Source of the DNA: Acidobacteriota bacterium
GTDB lineage: Bacteria; Acidobacteriota; Blastocatellia; RBC074
Direction of reading: 5' to 3'
DNA length: 51,718 nucleotides
NCBI GenBank assembly: GCA_019639255.1
Contig: JAHBSF010000035.1
Coordinates: 1 to 51,718, forward strand
The position numbers and the translations under genes are program-made. The notes below the pieces were generated by a model, which was not told the DNA's origin, made no database searches, and worked only from the letters and a program-made list of their open reading frames with translations. This document shows, piece by piece, positions 20,708 through 29,134 of this stretch (its first letter is position 1; every line of letters starts with the position of its first letter).

Positions 20708-20732
20708 GGATAACGGAATAAACGAAAATATC
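20708..20732. repeat. hairpin element H9 (remnant of one arm)
   Basis: GGATAACGGAATAAACGAAA is left-arm sequence only, in the short convergent gap after atpC. Confidence 0.55.
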
Positions 20733-20736
20733 TGTT

Positions 20737-21207
20737 TTATGACCGGCTGATCGTAATGCGGACGATCGATCCGTCCTGATTCCGGTACATAGTGACCCAG
20801 AATTTTTCGGCGGCGACCACCTTGCGCGCGGCTTTGGCGCCGTTGGCCATTTCCTCGATCTCGGCGTCTCCGACTACCTGGCTCCAATCGGGAGCCTTCG
20901 ATGCATCGACGTAGAAGATCTGTATGGCTTTGACTTCGCCGTTGTCGTAGTGAACGGTGATCTGGTTGTCGCCTTCGAAGGTGTACTCTTCGCGGTTGTC
21001 TGCGGTCGATGCGGGTTTGCCGAGTGCGGTGTGAACTGCATCGGCCCTCATGCCGATGCGCACGCCGCGAAACTCGCGCAGGACTTTCTTTTCCTGCGCC
21101 CGCACCGCGCCCGTAGCGATGAAACTTGCTATGACGGCAAGCACAAAAATGCACCTTCCAACGTATCTGTTGACCTGACTTATATACAATCTCCAGGTCG
21201 CTTTCAT
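20737..21207 (-). CDS. exported protein of unknown function, BamE/SmpA-like layout
   Basis: A 156-residue protein with a long basic n-region and a signal sequence ending near VRA-Q (about 37). The mature part begins VLREFRGVRIGMRADAV, the 'G-x-x-x-G-M-x-x-x-x-V' start seen in BamE/SmpA-like small domains, followed by a two-layer alpha/beta pattern with YTFEGDNQITVHYDNG. The function is unknown. GGAG is found upstream of the ATG at 21207. It is divergent from the Tol-Pal locus and convergent with atpC. Confidence 0.7.
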   Translation of the reverse strand: MKATWRLYISQVNRYVGRCIFVLAVIASFIATGAVRAQEKKVLREFRGVRIGMRADAVHTALGKPASTADNREEYTFEGDNQITVHYDNGEVKAIQIFYVDASKAPDWSQVVGDAEIEEMANGAKAARKVVAAEKFWVTMYRNQDGSIVRITISRS

Positions 21208-21398
21208 GGTATTGCTCTCCTTTCGTGAGAGATGAAAACGACGCGCGCCCCCGCATACTTCGCGAATGCCTTACAACGCGGGAGGCGCCGAATGGGGGTA
21301 TCTTGAACCCTGATGGGGCGCATGATAGCATAACGGCCAAACTTGGGAAGCAATCATTTTCCCGCTATTTGTCAATCTTTTATCGTCACTTTCTTGAC

Positions 21399-21402
21399 GG
21401 AG
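21399..21402 (+). promoter_or_regulatory. ribosome-binding site supporting a TTG start of tolQ
   Basis: GGAG ends seven bases before the TTG at 21410. No ATG or GTG in the frame gives the complete N-terminal helix. Confidence 0.6.
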
Positions 21403-21409
21403 AAGCTCA

Positions 21410-22150
21410 TTGTTATTTCTGGCATTCCGGCTCCTGCAGGAGTCGACTCCCCAACAAAGCAGCCTGGTCGATCTGATACTGCGCGCAAGTCCCATTGCCC
21501 ATTTCGTCCTGCTTGTCCTTCTGGTTTTTTCGGTCGTCTCGTGGGCGATCATACTGACCAAGGCGCGGGCAACCAACCGGGCGCAGCGGCAATCGACCGA
21601 ATTCCTTCAGGTATTTGCGCGCAGCGCGCGATTGCAGGATCTCTATGCCGCAAGCGCGAGCTTTCGCCAGTCTCCGCTTGCGGCCATATACGTGGCGGCG
21701 CACGAGGAGCTGCGCGCGCAGGCCGGACGCGGCGCGCCTGCGCCCGATCTCGAAGCCGTCAGCCGCGTTATGCAGAGCGCCGCCATTACCGAGACGACGA
21801 AGCTCGAACAAAATCTGGGCTGGCTGGCTTCGACCGCGAGCGCTTCGCCGTTTATCGGGCTATTCGGCACCGTAGTGGGCATACTGCTGGCGTTTCAGGG
21901 ACTGAGCCAGTCCTCGAGCGCCTCGATACAGGCCGTCGCACCCGGCATCGCCGACGCGCTTGTAGCCACGGCTGCGGGCATTGCCGCCGCTGTGCCGGCG
22001 GTTCTCGCCTACAACCATTTTGTTAATCGAATCAAGATCCTGGCCGCCGAAATGGACGGCTTTCAGTTGAGGCTGCTCAACTTCATAGACGGCGAAGCGC
22101 AGACGGCGAGCGCGGGCGCTGAGAGAACCACACAGGTGATGTCGCGATGA
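21410..22150 (+). CDS. tolQ: Tol-Pal proton channel subunit TolQ (ExbB/MotA family)
   Basis: A 246-residue inner-membrane protein with three TM helices (about 25-50, 130-155, 175-200). The MotA/TolQ/ExbB signature is visible in ASASPFIGLFGTVVGILLAF and PGIADALVATAAGIAAAVPAV. With TolR it forms the proton-driven motor that energises TolA during cell-envelope constriction. It starts with TTG, supported by a well-placed GGAG. It is first of the tolQ-tolR-tolA-tolB...pal-cpoB series. Its TGA stop abuts hairpin H10 directly. Confidence 0.88.
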   Translation: MLFLAFRLLQESTPQQSSLVDLILRASPIAHFVLLVLLVFSVVSWAIILTKARATNRAQRQSTEFLQVFARSARLQDLYAASASFRQSPLAAIYVAAHEELRAQAGRGAPAPDLEAVSRVMQSAAITETTKLEQNLGWLASTASASPFIGLFGTVVGILLAFQGLSQSSSASIQAVAPGIADALVATAAGIAAAVPAVLAYNHFVNRIKILAAEMDGFQLRLLNFIDGEAQTASAGAERTTQVMSR

Positions 22151-22243
22151 AAGAGATAACGGAACAAACGAAAATAGACGAAAAATCACGGAGGGCTTTT
22201 CCGTTTGTTTCGTGCTTTTTCGTTTGTTCCGTTATCCGTCTTT
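22150..22243. repeat. hairpin element H10 (two-armed, between tolQ and tolR)
   Basis: The core differs from H8 at only a few bases (GAGGGC in place of GAATGC at the loop); the right end is GTTATCCGTC. It starts at the last base of the tolQ TGA stop and ends 10 bases before the tolR ATG. Confidence 0.93.
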
Positions 22244-22253
22244 AGAGGCAGGG

Positions 22254-22685
22254 ATGGCATTTACTACGCGCAACGGCAGGACGCAGACGGCGCTTGCGGA
22301 AATCAACGTCACACCGCTTGTGGATGTGATGCTGGTGCTGCTCGTGATTTTTATGGTGACGGCGCCGATACTGCAAACCGGCATTCAGGTAAACCTGCCG
22401 AAAACGCGCGAAGCCACGGCGCGCGAGGCCACGCCCGAATCGCTAATCATCACCGTAGATCAGGAGGGATCGGTTTATCTGAGCGGCGCCGACGAGCGCC
22501 GCCCCGTCAACATAAACGACCTGCCGAAGCTGATCGAGACGCGGCTTGCGCGCAGTCAGGACCGCCGCGTTTATCTGCGCGGCGACGGCGAAACGCCCTA
22601 CCGCGTCATCGCATATGTTCTGGATCAGGCAAAGCGCGCCGGAGCAAACGTCAGTCTCGTGACCGAGCCGACGCTCAAGAGGTGA
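22254..22685 (+). CDS. tolR: Tol-Pal protein TolR (ExbD family)
   Basis: A 143-residue single-span protein. A short cytoplasmic N-terminus is followed by NVTPLVDVMLVLLVIFMVTAP, where the Asp of the TM helix is the conserved proton-carrying residue, then a periplasmic domain (about 45-143) ending ...VSLVTEP. It works with TolQ. The ATG at 22254 follows hairpin H10; the 14-codon extension upstream is hairpin-encoded and is probably not translated. Confidence 0.9.
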   Translation: MAFTTRNGRTQTALAEINVTPLVDVMLVLLVIFMVTAPILQTGIQVNLPKTREATAREATPESLIITVDQEGSVYLSGADERRPVNINDLPKLIETRLARSQDRRVYLRGDGETPYRVIAYVLDQAKRAGANVSLVTEPTLKR

Positions 22686-22698
22686 TGCGGAAGAATTC

Positions 22699-23559
22699 AT
22701 GAAATCCGCGGCGGTCAAAGCTGAAGCCCCGTACGGGATGCGGGGCGGAATGGGAATGTCGATGCTGCTGCATATTGCGGTGCTCGCGGCGTGCTTTCTG
22801 TTCTTTCGGCACCCGATCACTACTGAAATCGTGGCGGCGGGCGAGGGCGAAGGCGGCGGGCAGGGCGGCGCAATCGAGGTCGGAGTCGTATCGGCGAGCC
22901 AGCTCGGTTTCAGGAAACCGGAACCCGTAGCCTTCGTGGGCGAGAAAGAGAATGAGGCCAATACAACAGTGGTCGAGACAAAACGTCCCGAACCGCCGCG
23001 CGAGGCTGAAGTCTTGCCGCGCAACGATCCGAAGCAGAAGCCTCCCAAAGCGGCCGAAAAACCTGTAGCAACCGAGCGGCCGACGGCAAGGCAGGAAGAG
23101 CGGCTGCATACGAAAGAGCCGCAATCGGGAAGCTCGCCCAATACCACGGTCACCGTGGGCCGGTCCTTCGGATCGCCGATGCCGGCGGTGTCGGGCGGCA
23201 TAGGACTCGGAACGAGCGCGGGCGGCAGCGGAACGGGCGGCGTGCCGGGCGGGTCCGAGTACGGCCGGCGCATACAGATGATACTGAGCCGAAATTACAA
23301 TCCGCCGCAGATTGCACAGGCCAATGACACGCATTTCGTGATCATAAGGCTGCGGATTTCGCGCGACGGGCAAATACTGTCGCTTGCGGGTGGGCGCGTA
23401 GCGCCGGGTTACATACAGAAGTCGAGTCCGTTTGATCTTGTGAACCGGGCCGCGGAGCGGGCGATACTGGCCTCGAATCCGCTGCCGCCGTTTCCGAGCG
23501 GCTTCCTTGCGGGCGCGCAGGAGGCTACGGCGGAGATATGGTTCCGGTATCCCAAGTAA
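22699..23559 (+). CDS. TolA/TonB-like energy transducer
   Basis: A 286-residue protein with a single N-terminal TM helix (about 22-40, MSMLLHIAVLAACFLFF), a Pro/Glu/Lys-rich linker (about 90-140) and a C-terminal domain of TonB/TolA type (about 190-286, FDLVNRAAERAILASNPLPPFPSGF). From its place between tolR and tolB it should span the periplasm as TolA. It starts 13 bases after the tolR stop. The symbol is left open because TolA and TonB domains cannot be told apart by eye. Confidence 0.8.
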   Translation: MKSAAVKAEAPYGMRGGMGMSMLLHIAVLAACFLFFRHPITTEIVAAGEGEGGGQGGAIEVGVVSASQLGFRKPEPVAFVGEKENEANTTVVETKRPEPPREAEVLPRNDPKQKPPKAAEKPVATERPTARQEERLHTKEPQSGSSPNTTVTVGRSFGSPMPAVSGGIGLGTSAGGSGTGGVPGGSEYGRRIQMILSRNYNPPQIAQANDTHFVIIRLRISRDGQILSLAGGRVAPGYIQKSSPFDLVNRAAERAILASNPLPPFPSGFLAGAQEATAEIWFRYPK

Positions 23560-23580
23560 ACGGGCGGTGCAGGGTCCGGA

Positions 23581-23611
23581 AGAGAACACAAACGGAATAG
23601 AACGGAACAAA
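23581..23611. repeat. hairpin element H11 (single arm, AGAGAACAC subtype)
   Basis: AGAGAACACAAACGGAATAG then AACGGAACAAAC: left-arm type, no right arm. It fills the leader of tolB right up to the start codon at 23618. Confidence 0.6.
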
Positions 23612-23617
23612 CCGAAC

Positions 23618-24913
23618 ATGAAGAAGTTTTTCCTGATAAGCGGTCTGTCGGCCGCCATATGTATTTTTGCGGCGATCTCATCGCCGAGCGCCGCATCGGG
23701 TCAGCAGGGCGAAGATCTGCGGCGGCAGCTCGGCACCATCATCGTCACGCCGGGCAGCGGTCCGGCCCTGGCCGTAGCCGACTTTCAGGCGCGCGCCTCG
23801 GGCGTGGACGCATCGGTCGGAACGTTCAATGAAGTTCTTTGGAATGATCTGAAGTTTGCGGGTGCGGCCAATCTCGTGGGCAAGAGCCTGTATCCGAGGA
23901 CGCGGCTTGCAGATCCGTCGGCGTTGCAGGCAGGCGAATGGGCGGGCGATCCGGTCAAGGCCGATTACGTCGCGTTCGGCAATCTGACTGCCAACAATCA
24001 GGCGATCGGTTTTCTTTACGACGTAAAAACGCAGCAGCAGCTTCTGAGCGCCTCGCTGTCCGGAGACGCGCGCTACATGGCGCACGAGTTCGCCGACCAG
24101 ATCGTTAAACTGCTGCTCGGAGTCGACGGCATCGCAACGTCCAAGATCGCATTCATCCAGAACCGCGAAGTGCACGTCATGGATTACGACGGTTACGGCA
24201 ACCGCTCGTTCAGCCGCGACGGCTCGATTGCGCTGTTCCCGTCCTGGTCGCCCGACGGAAGGCGGCTCGCCTATGTTTCCTATCGCAGCGGATTCCCCAA
24301 CATAGTCATACGCGGCGAAGACGGGCTGATCATAGGCGCGACGCAGTTTCGTGCAACGACGACCTCGCCCTCGATCTCGCCTTCGGGACAGATCGCCTTC
24401 AGTTCCAGCAAGGACGGGGGCGGAATGGAAATCTACGTCGCAAACGGCGACGGATCGGGCGCGCGGCGACTGACCAATACGCGGCGCGCCGTAAACATCT
24501 CGCCGCGATGGAATCCGAGAACGGGAAGGGAAATCGCTTTCATATCCGATCGCGGCGGGTCGCCGCAGATTTACGTATGCGATGCAAGCGGCGGCAACGA
24601 GCGGGTGCTGCTTGCGCTCGGCGGCAATATGGACTCGCCCGCGTGGTCGCCCGACGGGCGCTTCATAGCGTTTACGTGGGACGGGGGCGGCGGGTCGTAT
24701 CAGATATATCTGGCCGACGTCGCTTCGGGTCAGGTCGTGCGGCTGACGAGCCAGGGGAGAAACGAAAGCCCTGCGTGGTCGCCCGACAGCCGGCATCTTG
24801 CGTTTCAGTCGAACCGGACCGGTCGATGGGAAATCTGGGCCATGCACATAGACGGCACAGAATCCCGGCAATTGACGCGCGGCGGCGGCAGATCGCCCTC
24901 GTGGGCGAAGTAG
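23618..24913 (+). CDS. tolB: Tol-Pal periplasmic protein TolB
   Basis: A 431-residue protein. Signal peptide about 1-29 (cleaved near SAAS-G), an N-terminal alpha/beta domain (30-155), then a six-bladed propeller of TolB/WD40-like repeats with W-S-P-D-G/S-R turns (for example FPSWSPDGRRLAYVS and PAWSPDSRHLAFQS). It binds Pal and links the motor to the peptidoglycan-anchored side. The ATG at 23618 is preceded by hairpin half-element H11 and no clear Shine-Dalgarno. It is followed by the inverted heptamer repeat that starts the next gene. Confidence 0.92.
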   Translation: MKKFFLISGLSAAICIFAAISSPSAASGQQGEDLRRQLGTIIVTPGSGPALAVADFQARASGVDASVGTFNEVLWNDLKFAGAANLVGKSLYPRTRLADPSALQAGEWAGDPVKADYVAFGNLTANNQAIGFLYDVKTQQQLLSASLSGDARYMAHEFADQIVKLLLGVDGIATSKIAFIQNREVHVMDYDGYGNRSFSRDGSIALFPSWSPDGRRLAYVSYRSGFPNIVIRGEDGLIIGATQFRATTTSPSISPSGQIAFSSSKDGGGMEIYVANGDGSGARRLTNTRRAVNISPRWNPRTGREIAFISDRGGSPQIYVCDASGGNERVLLALGGNMDSPAWSPDGRFIAFTWDGGGGSYQIYLADVASGQVVRLTSQGRNESPAWSPDSRHLAFQSNRTGRWEIWAMHIDGTESRQLTRGGGRSPSWAK

Positions 24914-24916
24914 GAA

Positions 24917-25076
24917 GAAGTGCTGAGTGCTGAGTGCTGAGTGCTGAGTAAACATGGCGGATCCTAAAAAAGCAAATCTGCAGTCGAGGCGAAGAAAAAC
25001 GGGCGCCGCACGTACTCAACGCTCAGCACTCAGCACTCAGCACTCAGCACTTCTGCTTCGCACTCAGCACTCTCTT
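24917..25076. repeat. inverted tandem-heptamer repeat (GTGCTGA / TCAGCAC)
   Basis: The left arm is four tandem copies of the heptamer TGCTGAG at 24921-24950. The right arm at about 25013-25076 holds several CTCAGCA units in the opposite orientation plus a CTTCTTC tail that mirrors GAAGAAG at 24914-24920. The arms are separated by about 62 bp. It is unrelated in sequence to the H family. Repeats of this heptamer occur in many environmental bacterial genomes, from general memory. Confidence 0.88.
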
Positions 25077-25652
25077 CTTCTTCTCGGTTTCATCCTCGCC
25101 GTTGCGCTCTCGGTGCTTGCGGCGCGGACGCAGGTGCTGCCGGGCGACATTGGCGTTACGCGCACACTGCAAGCGCTGTTCGGCGCGGACATGACCTGGG
25201 CGCTGTGGATTACCGAAACCGCCAAACCGCCCTGGATGTATGCGCTCGCGGCTGCGGTAGCAGTGATCTCGTGGCTCGTTGCGGGCTGGCGCGCGGCTGT
25301 GCTTGCCGTAGTATGCGCAGCGGGCGCGGTACTCGGCGGGCCTGCATTGCAGAACTGGATAGCGCGCCCGCGGCCTACGCCCGAGTATGTGCGTGTAGTC
25401 GTGGCCTCGCCGGGGTTTTCGTTCCCCTCCATATTTGCGCTCGTTTACGGTTCGACTATCGGCTATCTGCTGATTCTGGTCGCGGGCAGTGCTCGGGGGC
25501 GCGAGCGCACGTTGTGGGTTGCGGGTTGTATGGTATTGCTGTGCGCGGGCGGCGCGGCGCGCGTAGTGCTGGGCGCGCACTGGCCGAGCGACGTGCTGAT
25601 TTCATACCTTATGGTACTTGTATGGGCGGGGTTGCTTGTACGCTTCGCCTGA
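24954..25652 (+). CDS. PAP2-like membrane protein with degenerate active site
   Basis: A 232-residue polytopic membrane protein of the PAP2 phosphatase fold with about six hydrophobic segments. Motif 3 is partly kept (R203, H209, D213 in ARVVLGAHWPSD). The motif-1 Lys is missing (ALQNWIARPRP), and motif 2 reads PSIF (158-161) instead of PSGH, so one catalytic His is lost. It is probably catalytically weak or dead, or has another role. Residues about 20-41 (SALSTQHSALLLRTQHS) come from the right arm of the inverted heptamer repeat. It is inserted between tolB and pal in the Tol-Pal locus. Confidence 0.75.
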   Translation: MADPKKANLQSRRRKTGAARTQRSALSTQHSALLLRTQHSLLLLGFILAVALSVLAARTQVLPGDIGVTRTLQALFGADMTWALWITETAKPPWMYALAAAVAVISWLVAGWRAAVLAVVCAAGAVLGGPALQNWIARPRPTPEYVRVVVASPGFSFPSIFALVYGSTIGYLLILVAGSARGRERTLWVAGCMVLLCAGGAARVVLGAHWPSDVLISYLMVLVWAGLLVRFA

Positions 25653-25704
25653 GAGCTATATCATCGTTTGTTTCAGAAGAAGATTGGCACAAAGCGTGAG
25701 ACTC

Positions 25705-25803
25705 AAGAGAGATAACGGAACATATGAAATAAGACGGAAACTACGAAAATATTCAACCTTTCCGTAATTTTCGTTTCATTTCGTTTGTTCTGTTATCTCT
25801 CTT
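25705..25803. repeat. hairpin element H12 (two-armed, ATATTCAAC loop)
   Basis: A near-palindrome of about 99 bp. The loop ATATTCAAC is at 25749-25757 on the plus strand. The left flank 25681-25704 (AGATTGGCACAAAGCGTGAG then ACTC) recurs at H20 although the H20 core is inverted. Confidence 0.94.
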
Positions 25804-25870
25804 TATATCCCGAAGTCGTGTAGTTTGATTTAGAAGACAAGCATACTGAATACAGAGGAGAGATCCGGAA

Positions 25871-26860
25871 ATGATCGAACGAAGAAAGAATCATCTATTG
25901 CTGCTTGCTGTTGCCCTGCTCGCGGCGCTATCTGCGGCGTGTGCGCCGCCTACGGTCAAACTCAAGGTTTCGCGCGATGAAGTGCGCGCCGGCGATCCGG
26001 TAACCGTAAGCTGGGAAACCAAAAACGCCAAGACGATCGAGCTAAACGGTCAGAGTGTAGAGAAAATCGGCGCAAAAACCGTTACTCCCGATCAGACTAC
26101 CAACTACGAAGTCGTGGCCAAACGCGGCAAGAAGGAAGCACGAGACAGCGCGACGGTAAAAGTGGAACGCGTGACTGCGGCCGCGCCGCGCATCACCCTG
26201 CGGGCCGAACCCTCTGCGATCGAGCACGGGCAGAATGCGACCCTGCGCTGGGAGAGCGAAAACGCGCGCACGGTAAACATTCCGGGTCTCGGCGAAGTGC
26301 AGACTTCGGGCTCGCGCGAAGTGAGCCCGCGCGTATCGACTACTTACACGGCAACCGCGCTCGGCGACGGCGGCACGGCTTCGGCGAGCACGCGCGTTAC
26401 TGTAACGGATCCTCCCGTATCCGAGGACGGAGGCCGTCCGCGCGAAGTGCCGAGCGACACGGGCACGGTAGCGGGGGCTGCGGCCGAGTTTGCGCGCATA
26501 ATGCCCAAGGTCTTCTTTGATCTCGACAGATCCGACCTGCGCGCCTCGGAGCAGGAAAAGCTGCGCCGCGCCGCCGAATGGCTGCAACAGGAGCGCAACC
26601 GTTCGATTACATTCCGCATCGAGGGCAACTGCGACCCGCGCGGAACGGCGGAATACAACCTCGGGCTCGGCGACCGTCGCGCTGCCGCCGTGCGCGATTA
26701 CCTGATCAGCCTCGGCGTGGACGCAAGCCGCATGGATGTAGTCAGCTACGGACTTGAAAAGGCCACCGGATCAAGCGAGGGATCGACTGCGGGACCGCCG
26801 TCGTGGGCTTTTGACCGGCGCGCGGATCTGGTCTATCAGCGGGGCGGCGCACCGAGATAA
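25871..26860 (+). CDS. pal: Pal-like peptidoglycan-associated OmpA-domain lipoprotein
   Basis: A 329-residue lipoprotein with lipobox SAAC (Cys24), two Ig-like beta-sandwich repeats (about 28-95 and 105-180, with VTVSWETKNAKTIELNG and ATLRWESENARTVNIPG), a spacer, then an OmpA-like peptidoglycan-binding domain (about 215-329; VFFDLDRSDLR, EGNCDPRGTAEYNLGLGDRRA). The two extra Ig-like domains make it almost twice the length of ordinary Pal. It links the outer membrane to peptidoglycan and binds TolB. A purine-rich GAGGAGAGA lies upstream of the ATG. Confidence 0.88.
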   Translation: MIERRKNHLLLLAVALLAALSAACAPPTVKLKVSRDEVRAGDPVTVSWETKNAKTIELNGQSVEKIGAKTVTPDQTTNYEVVAKRGKKEARDSATVKVERVTAAAPRITLRAEPSAIEHGQNATLRWESENARTVNIPGLGEVQTSGSREVSPRVSTTYTATALGDGGTASASTRVTVTDPPVSEDGGRPREVPSDTGTVAGAAAEFARIMPKVFFDLDRSDLRASEQEKLRRAAEWLQQERNRSITFRIEGNCDPRGTAEYNLGLGDRRAAAVRDYLISLGVDASRMDVVSYGLEKATGSSEGSTAGPPSWAFDRRADLVYQRGGAPR

Positions 26861-26923
26861 ACACGGACCCGGGGTGCGCGGGCTTTCCGCTCGCGCACCC
26901 AGCGCTTTTCAGAGGAAACAGTG

Positions 26924-27805
26924 ATGAAAGCGATACTGTCGGGCAGGATTATGGCGCTTGCGCCCTTGTTGTTTTTGGCCGCAACGCCCGTTTATGCGCA
27001 GAGGGATCGCGACGCAGCAATCGCCCGCATTGCGGTGCAGGTCGAGGAGATGAAATCCGAGTTGACGATCCTGCAGCGTCAGGTCCAGACCATGCAGGAT
27101 ACGCTCAATAAAACTACGGGCGAAATCAATACACTGATTACGCAGATGACCGACAACATATCGGCGATCCGCCGCGCGCAGTCGGCCGTTTCATCCAACA
27201 CAAGCGAATCGGCCACGCAGCTTTCGGCGATGGGCGAGCGCGTTTCGGCTACAAATCAGCGTATGGAGCGACTCTCGGAGCAGTTCGCGCAGCTCAGAAA
27301 GCTCATCGAGGACATCCCCAAACAACCGGTCCTCGCGCAGATCACACCCGGCAACGCCGAACAACTGTTCGCCGCCGCCTACGCCGATTACTCGCGCGGC
27401 AACTACGACCTCGCGCTGTCGGAGTTCCGCCAGTACGTCGAGACCTATCCGAGTTCCGAACTCGCCGACAACGCACAGTACTGGATAGGCGAGATACTTT
27501 ACGCGCAGCGCAAATTCCCCGAAGCCGCAGCCGAGTTTGAAAAGGTTCTGACGATCAACGCCAAGGGCGACAAGACGCCTGCGGCGCTTTACAAACGCGG
27601 ACTCGTTCTTGTGGAAATGGGCAAGCGGGAGGACGGCGTAGAGCAGTTTCTTTCCGTGATCAAGAATTACGCCAACACTCCCGAAGCCCGCCTCGCTACA
27701 GAACAGCTTCAACAGATAGCCCCCGACGCGCTCAAACCGCCCGAACCCGATCCGCCCGCACAGCAGCAGAGATCTCAACCGCCGACGCGACGGCGCAGAC
27801 CCTGA
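26924..27805 (+). CDS. cpoB: Tol-Pal system protein CpoB/YbgF
   Basis: A 293-residue periplasmic protein: signal peptide about 1-22 (VYA-Q), an N-terminal coiled coil (about 30-135) that normally trimerises, then three tetratricopeptide repeats (about 145-265; AEQLFAAAYADYSRGNYDLA is the start of the first) and a Pro/Gln/Arg-rich tail. It coordinates Tol-Pal with peptidoglycan synthesis in other bacteria. An adjacent GTG at 26921 is in frame; I prefer the ATG at 26924, with AGAGGA seven bases upstream. The TGA stop lies inside the outer end of hairpin H13. Confidence 0.88.
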   Translation: MKAILSGRIMALAPLLFLAATPVYAQRDRDAAIARIAVQVEEMKSELTILQRQVQTMQDTLNKTTGEINTLITQMTDNISAIRRAQSAVSSNTSESATQLSAMGERVSATNQRMERLSEQFAQLRKLIEDIPKQPVLAQITPGNAEQLFAAAYADYSRGNYDLALSEFRQYVETYPSSELADNAQYWIGEILYAQRKFPEAAAEFEKVLTINAKGDKTPAALYKRGLVLVEMGKREDGVEQFLSVIKNYANTPEARLATEQLQQIAPDALKPPEPDPPAQQQRSQPPTRRRRP

Positions 27806-27907
27806 AGAGAGATAACGGAACATACGGAATAAAACGAAACATACGGAAGGGGATGATCTTTTCCGTTTATTTCGTTCTATTTCGTATGTTCCGTTATCTC
27901 TCTTCAG
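27802..27907. repeat. hairpin element H13 (two-armed)
   Basis: Arms extend outward to CTGAAGAGAGATAAC and GTTATCTCTCTTCAG, so the cpoB stop codon is part of the stem. The loop is GGGGATGATC. Confidence 0.93.
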
Positions 27908-27928
27908 CCTTCATTGGTTAACCCGACA

Positions 27929-29134
27929 ATGATCGAGAAAATACGCTCACATTTCCCCGCTCTCGAACGCACTCATAACAATCTTCCGGTTGCATACTTC
28001 GACGGCCCCGGCGGCACGCAGACGCCGCGCCCGGTTGCCGACGCAATGACCGATTACCTGTTTCATCACAACGCCAACACGCACTGGGGCTATCCTTCGA
28101 GCGATGAAACGGACGAAATAATCGCCGCAGGCCGCGCGACGATGGCGGATTTCTTCAATGCCTCGCCGGATGAAATAGTCTTCGGTCCGAATATGACCAC
28201 GCTCACCTTTCACCTTGCGCGCGCCCTCGGCCGCAACTGGTCGGAAGGCGACGAGATCGTCACAACCGAGCTCGACCATCACGCCAACATCGCGCCCTGG
28301 CAGCGGCTCGTCGCCGAACGCGGGATTACCGTTCGCACCGTGCGTATGCTGCCCGAAACGGGAACGCTCGACCTCGAAGAACTCGAACGCTCGATTACGG
28401 ATCGCACCAGACTGCTCGCGATCGGCGCGGCGTCGAACGCGCTCGGTACGATCAACGATGTAGGCAGGGCAGCGCAGCTTGCTCACCGTGCGGGCGCGCT
28501 CGTATTCGTCGACGCCGTACATTACGCGGCGCACGAACTGGTGGATGTAAAACGGCTCGACTGCGATTTTCTGGCCTGTTCCGCTTACAAGTTCTACGGC
28601 CCGCACCTCGGCGTGATGTTCGGCCGCAGGGAACTGCTTGCGGAAATCGACTTTCCCAAACTTCGCCCCGCGCCCGATTCGGCGCCCGAACGCGCCGAAA
28701 CCGGAACGCAGAATCACGAAGGCATAGCGGGAGCGGCGGCTGCGGTAGAGTTCCTCGCATCGCTTTCCGAAGGACAAACGCGGCGCGATCGCCTTGAGGC
28801 GACATTCAACGAACTGCACGTGCGCGGCAAGGCTCTCATAAAACAGATGTGGGAGGGACTCGCCGAAATTCCGGGGCTGACGCTTTACGGACCGCCTCCG
28901 GAACATCCGCGCACGCCTACCGTATCATTCACTGTCGGCGCGACGCCTTCGGCCGAAATCAGCCGCAGGCTCGCGGACAGGGCGATATTCGCATCGCACG
29001 GAAACTTCTACGCAATGACGGTCGCCGAAAGACTCGGAAAGCTCGAACAGGGGCTGCTGCGCGCGGGGTGCGCGTGTTATACGACGGAAGAGGAAGTTGC
29101 GGGCATGGTAGATTGTGTGCGAGAAGCGGTGTAA
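27929..29134 (+). CDS. cysteine-desulfurase-like PLP enzyme (class V aminotransferase fold)
   Basis: A 401-residue PLP protein of the NifS/SufS-like branch. The N-terminus FPALERTHNNLPVAYFDGPGG and the NANTHWGYPSSDETD stretch recall the cysteine-desulfurase-like subfamily catalogued as TIGR01976. Asp and His of VDAVHYAAHE pack on PLP, and the Schiff-base Lys lies in SAYKFYGPH (about 225). The end carries a CACYTTEEE segment. It may release sulfur from cysteine or act as a lyase on a related amino acid; the real substrate of the subfamily is unsettled. The ATG at 27929 is preferred over a TTG at 27914. Hairpin H13 lies just upstream. Confidence 0.78.
   Translation: MIEKIRSHFPALERTHNNLPVAYFDGPGGTQTPRPVADAMTDYLFHHNANTHWGYPSSDETDEIIAAGRATMADFFNASPDEIVFGPNMTTLTFHLARALGRNWSEGDEIVTTELDHHANIAPWQRLVAERGITVRTVRMLPETGTLDLEELERSITDRTRLLAIGAASNALGTINDVGRAAQLAHRAGALVFVDAVHYAAHELVDVKRLDCDFLACSAYKFYGPHLGVMFGRRELLAEIDFPKLRPAPDSAPERAETGTQNHEGIAGAAAAVEFLASLSEGQTRRDRLEATFNELHVRGKALIKQMWEGLAEIPGLTLYGPPPEHPRTPTVSFTVGATPSAEISRRLADRAIFASHGNFYAMTVAERLGKLEQGLLRAGCACYTTEEEVAGMVDCVREAV

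Noticed and set aside
20173-22243. Hairpins as simple Rho-independent terminators
   Set aside because: Stems are far longer than terminator stems, have no consistent U-tract and lie inside operons between genes that must be co-expressed. A partial attenuating effect is still possible.
23678-24955. 425-codon minus-strand frame starting MFTQHSALSTQH
   Set aside because: Shadow of tolB; its start is just the heptamer repeat read backwards.
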